NCBI RefSeq assembly: GCF_009865135.1
Contig: NZ_WWGH01000001.1
Coordinates: forward strand, 806,001 to 870,000
Direction of reading: 5' to 3'
From: Streptomyces sp. SID8374
GTDB lineage: Bacteria; Actinomycetota; Actinomycetes; Streptomycetales; Streptomycetaceae
DNA length: 64,000 nucleotides
Below the pieces are notes generated by a model, which searched no databases, was not told the origin of the DNA, and worked only from the letters and a program-made list of their open reading frames with translations. The position numbers and the translations under genes are program-made. Of the stretch, positions 61,005-64,000 are shown piece after piece (positions within the stretch are counted from its first letter, which is position 1; each line of letters opens with the position of its first letter).

Positions 61005-62745
61005 CGAACTTTTCCTTGAGCTTGAGGTGCTCGTCGTAGGTCTTGGCGAACTCGGTCTTGTGCTGACCGTCCGTCGCGACGAAGTACAGCCAGCCGTCCG
61101 TCGTGGGGTTCAGGGCCGCGCCGAGCGCATCGGCACCGGGGTTGCTGATGGGCCCCGGTGTGAGGCCCTTCTGCGTGTACGTGTTGTACGGGTCCTTGTT
61201 GCTGAGGATCTCGGACTCGCTGATGTTGATGTTGCTCTGCTTCTTGAGGTAGTTGAACGCCGAGTCGAACTGAAGCAGCTGGTTCGTCTCGGTGTTGGTG
61301 GGCTTGAGGCGGTTGTAGACGACCTCGGCCATCTTCCGGAAGTCGTCGTGGGTCTTGCCCTCCACCTGCACCAGGCTCGCCACCGTGATGACCTGCCACG
61401 GCCCGTCCAGCTTGTGCTTCTTGGCGACGGCTTCCAGGTCGAGTTTGTCGTACTCCTTGTTCGCCCGCGTGACCATCCGCTTCAGCGCGTCCTCGGGCTT
61501 CGACCCCTTGGCGACCGGATAGGCCGCCGGGTACAGGAAGCCCTCCAGCGGGTCCTTCACGTCCGGGTTGTCGTCCGCCCAGTCGGGCAGGCCCAGCGAC
61601 TCCGCCTTGGTCTTGGCGATCTTCGCCGTGGTGCCCTTCGCCAGCCCCAGCCGCTCGTCGATCTTGGCGTAGACCGTGACGTTACGGGTCCCCTCGGGGA
61701 TCACGAAGGCGTTCTGGCTCTTGGGGTCGAGCATCAGCTCCACCGCGCTGGCCCCCGACATCTCCTTCTTCAGGAGGTAGACGCCGGCCTGGATCGACCG
61801 GCCCTTGGGGTTGCTGTTCTGCGCCGCCACGAAGGCGTCGGAGGACTTGATGACGCCCTGCTTGCGCAGGATGTTCGCGATGTCGTAGCCGAGCGCCCCC
61901 TCGGGGATCTCGACCTCGACCTGCTCGTCGGTGCCCGACCCCGCGAAGTCGGCCGGGGCGCCGAACTGCTTCTTCCAGTAGGTGTAGCCGACGTACGACA
62001 CTCCCCCGAGGCCGCCGACCAGGACGAGGGAGACGATCAGGCAGGCGCAGCCGTTGCGGCTCTTCTTCTTGCCCTTGCCGCCCCGGCGCTCGCCGTCGCC
62101 GCGGTCCCGCCGTGCGGAGCGCGAGGCGTCGTCGTCCGGGTCATCGTCGTCGTCGCGGGGCTCGCGGGCGGCGGGCTCGTCGGCGCCGGTGAAGAAAGGA
62201 TGCGTCTCTTCCTGCGGCTCGTCCGGGTCCCAGTCCGTCGACGGCTTCTGCTGCTCCGGCTGCCGGCGCTCGGCCTCGCGGCGGCCCGGCGGCTGCGGCG
62301 GGGGGTAGGCATCGGGCGTGCCGTAGTAGTCGTGCGATTCGCCGTACCCCGCCTGCTGCTGGGCGTAGTACGGGTCCTGGGGCTCGGCCCCGTACGGCAC
62401 GGCGGCCTGCTGACCGGAGTCCCAGCCGCCGTCGTACTGCGGCTGGGCGGGAGGCTGCTGGCCGTACGGGTCCTGGTGCTGCGCGCCGTACTGCTGCTGG
62501 TGCTGGTGCGCCTGCTGCTCGTACTGCGGGTACTGCTGCTGGTCGTACTGATGCTGCTGGTACTGCTGGGGGTCCTGGTGCTGCTGGTGGTTCTGGGCGT
62601 ACGGGTCCTGCGGATAGGACTGCTGCTGGTCGCCGTACTGGCCCTGGCCGTGGGCGGCCTGACGGCCTCCCCATCCCTGGTCCCCGTACAAGGGGTCCTC
62701 GGGATGCCACGGTTCGGAGCCGGGGCCCCGGCCATACTCAGTCAT
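60991..62745 (-). CDS. mltG: endolytic murein transglycosylase MltG
   Basis: MltG cuts glycan strands of new peptidoglycan at the membrane. The product has 584 residues, much longer than the E. coli enzyme (340). Residues 1-230 are a Q/Y/H-rich and then charged cytoplasmic region with a run of acidic residues near 198-207. One transmembrane helix follows (about 234-257). The outside YceG domain (about 275-584) has ASLVQVEGKTHDDFRKMAEVVYNRL, where the E. coli catalytic E-x-E region reads Q-x-E. It lies between ruvX/yqgF and aroE. Confidence 0.93.
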   Translation of the reverse strand: MTEYGRGPGSEPWHPEDPLYGDQGWGGRQAAHGQGQYGDQQQSYPQDPYAQNHQQHQDPQQYQQHQYDQQQYPQYEQQAHQHQQQYGAQHQDPYGQQPPAQPQYDGGWDSGQQAAVPYGAEPQDPYYAQQQAGYGESHDYYGTPDAYPPPQPPGRREAERRQPEQQKPSTDWDPDEPQEETHPFFTGADEPAAREPRDDDDDPDDDASRSARRDRGDGERRGGKGKKKSRNGCACLIVSLVLVGGLGGVSYVGYTYWKKQFGAPADFAGSGTDEQVEVEIPEGALGYDIANILRKQGVIKSSDAFVAAQNSNPKGRSIQAGVYLLKKEMSGASAVELMLDPKSQNAFVIPEGTRNVTVYAKIDERLGLAKGTTAKIAKTKAESLGLPDWADDNPDVKDPLEGFLYPAAYPVAKGSKPEDALKRMVTRANKEYDKLDLEAVAKKHKLDGPWQVITVASLVQVEGKTHDDFRKMAEVVYNRLKPTNTETNQLLQFDSAFNYLKKQSNINISESEILSNKDPYNTYTQKGLTPGPISNPGADALGAALNPTTDGWLYFVATDGQHKTEFAKTYDEHLKLKEKFDAIG

Positions 62746-62846
62746 CGATCCCCTAGAGCCGCGAGACGACGTTCCGTCTCTTCGCTTCGCTGTGCGGTGT
62801 TTGTTCGAACCACCGACGCATCGCGCGGAACGTTACCGTATCGCGA

Positions 62847-63332
62847 TCAGACAACCACTTCGACGCCCTCGCCGGGGGGATTGCCTGACGCCCGTTCGGA
62901 CTCCAGAGCGTTCTGAAGGATCACCACAGCGGCAGCCTGGTCGATGACAGATCGGCCCTTCTTGGACTTCACGCCCGAGGCGCGCATGCCCTGAGCGGCC
63001 GTCACTGTGGTCATCCTCTCGTCCACCAGCCGCACCGGAACGGGTGCGATCGAACGGGCGAACGCCTGGGCGAAGTCGCGGACCTTGGCTGCCGCGGGGC
63101 CCTCGCCACCGCCGAGGGAGCGCGGCAGACCGAGGATGACCTCGATCGGCTCGTACTCCTCGACGATCTGGCGGAGCCGCCGGTGGGCGGCCGGGACATC
63201 GCGTCCCGGCACGGTCTCCACCGGCGTGGCCAGGATCCCGTCGGGGTCGCACGAGGCGACCCCGATCCGGGCGTCCCCTACGTCGACGGCGAGCCGTCGG
63301 CCCCGGCGCATCCGCGTCATCCCGCTCGTCAC
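62847..63332 (-). CDS. ruvX: RuvX/YqgF family RNase H-fold protein
   Basis: The product has 161 residues, from a GTG at 63332 that overlaps the alaS stop by 4 nt. The RNase H-like nuclease fold shows the first acidic residue in [13 protein letters not shown], then [11 protein letters not shown] and RLVDERMTT. YqgF proteins act as Holliday junction resolvase or in processing of pre-16S rRNA 5' ends. The order alaS-yqgF-mltG-aroE is widespread in actinobacteria. Confidence 0.94.
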   Translation of the reverse strand: MTSGMTRMRRGRRLAVDVGDARIGVASCDPDGILATPVETVPGRDVPAAHRRLRQIVEEYEPIEVILGLPRSLGGGEGPAAAKVRDFAQAFARSIAPVPVRLVDERMTTVTAAQGMRASGVKSKKGRSVIDQAAAVVILQNALESERASGNPPGEGVEVVV

Positions 63333-64000
63333 GCCGTCTCGGTGACGAGGCGTTCGACTGCGGCGACCGCGTCACCGATGGCGGCCGGGTTCGTGCCGCC
63401 GCCCTGGGCGACGTCCGGCTTGCCGCCGCCACCGCCGCCGAGCGTCTTGGCGGCCGTACGCACCAGGTCACCGGCCTTGAGTCCGCGCTCGCGGGCGGCC
63501 TCGTTGGTGGCGATGACGGTGAGCGGGCGGCCGTTGGCCGTGGTGAACAGGGCCACGACGGCCGGGCGGCCGCCCTGGATGCGGCCGCGCACGTCCAGGA
63601 CCAGCTTGCGCAGGTCGTCGGCGGAGGTGCCGTCGGGGACCTGGCCGGTGACCAGGGCGACGCCCCGGACGTCCTTGGCGGACTCGACCAGTCCGGCGGC
63701 GGCCGCGAGGACCTTCTCCGCGCGGAACTTCTCGATCTCCTTCTCGGCGTCCTTCAGCTTGCCGAGCATGCCCGCGATCTTCTCCGGGAGCTCCTCGGGA
63801 CGGCCCTTGACCAGCTCCTGGAGCTGGGCGACGACCGTGTGCTCCCGGGCGAGGAAGTTGTACGCGTCCACGCCGACGAGGGCCTCGATGCGGCGTACGC
63901 CGGAGCCGATGGAGGACTCGCCGAGCAGCTTGACCAGGCCGAGCTGGGCGGTGTTGTGGACGTGGGTGCCGCCGCACAGCTCCTTGGAGAAGTCGCCGAT
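63329..64000 (-). CDS. alaS: alanyl-tRNA synthetase, C-terminal part
   Basis: The gene enters from the right edge, and only the last 223 codons are visible. The reading frame starts [19 protein letters not shown], the zinc and editing-domain motif CGGTHV of AlaRS. It continues into the coiled region ([37 protein letters not shown]) and the C-terminal C-Ala domain ending [10 protein letters not shown]. It aminoacylates tRNA-Ala and clears mischarged Ser and Gly. The aminoacylation domain is outside the window. Confidence 0.96.
   Translation of the reverse strand: MGDFSKELCGGTHVHNTAQLGLVKLLGESSIGSGVRRIEALVGVDAYNFLAREHTVVAQLQELVKGRPEELPEKIAGMLGKLKDAEKEIEKFRAEKVLAAAAGLVESAKDVRGVALVTGQVPDGTSADDLRKLVLDVRGRIQGGRPAVVALFTTANGRPLTVIATNEAARERGLKAGDLVRTAAKTLGGGGGGKPDVAQGGGTNPAAIGDAVAAVERLVTETA

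Overview
The window is high-GC DNA from a Streptomyces chromosome, or a very close relative. The coding sequence has very strong G/C bias at third positions, GTG starts are frequent, and the genes include a Streptomyces-type bldD whose c-di-GMP motif (RGD-x8-RQDD) is intact, an actinobacterial integration host factor (mihF) and a 90-residue omega subunit. I recognise most of the window as conserved Streptomyces core chromosome. I see no insertion sequence, prophage, integrase, tRNA, rRNA or CRISPR array.

Region 1 (1-6550) has a partial Tat-exported protein, a small P-loop kinase, a TPR plus CbbX/EccA-type AAA+ ATPase, a tandem pair of DUF21/CBS membrane proteins and a small PH-domain membrane protein. 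Region 2 (6586-12367) is a minus-strand riboflavin operon under an FMN riboswitch: ribD, ribE, a PnuC/RibM-type transporter, ribBA and ribH, followed by hisE and hisG. Region 3 (12500-22450) holds accessory and nutrient genes: a secreted GH18 chitinase with a DasR-like operator inside its promoter, an NmrA-like reductase, an intergenic array of about 20-bp repeats, a ROK repressor divergent from an MFS transporter with a 21-bp palindrome between them, an NCS2 purine/pyrimidine permease, a membrane-anchored GH6 glucanase and a DUF5995 protein.

Region 4 (22478-31387) holds a likely amine or amino-acid catabolic module (flavin amine oxidase, nitrilase-family hydrolase, Lrp/AsnC regulator, aldehyde dehydrogenase), a GuaB1-type GMP reductase, a lone class I terpene synthase and a SorC-type regulator. 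Region 5 (31490-41867) is housekeeping: rpe, rsmB, fmt, a small HTH protein, a PriA without a Walker A motif, metK, coaBC, rpoZ and gmk.

Region 6 (41918-52520) holds mihF and the complete UMP operon pyrR-pyrB-pyrC-(membrane protein)-carA-carB-pyrD-pyrF. That operon has a likely PyrR-binding leader over the pyrR Shine-Dalgarno, hairpins inside two gene gaps and an intrinsic terminator with a T-run. Region 7 (52612-64000) has bldD with two adjoining BldD boxes over its own promoter, then nusB, efp, a peptidase-P-like protein with an altered metal site, a P-loop protein, the shikimate genes aroQ, aroKB (one continuous frame), aroC and aroE, then mltG, ruvX/yqgF and the 3' part of alaS.

Many cotranscribed genes overlap by 4 nt (ATGA or GTGA), which supports tight translational coupling in the rib, pyr and aro groups. 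I did not find a clearly undescribed system. The observations most worth following are the AroK-AroB fusion, the metal-site changes in the M24 protein beside efp, the amine oxidase/nitrilase/Lrp/ALDH module with phased repeats, the orphan terpene synthase, the repeat array at 15971-16189 and the RNA hairpins of the pyr operon.
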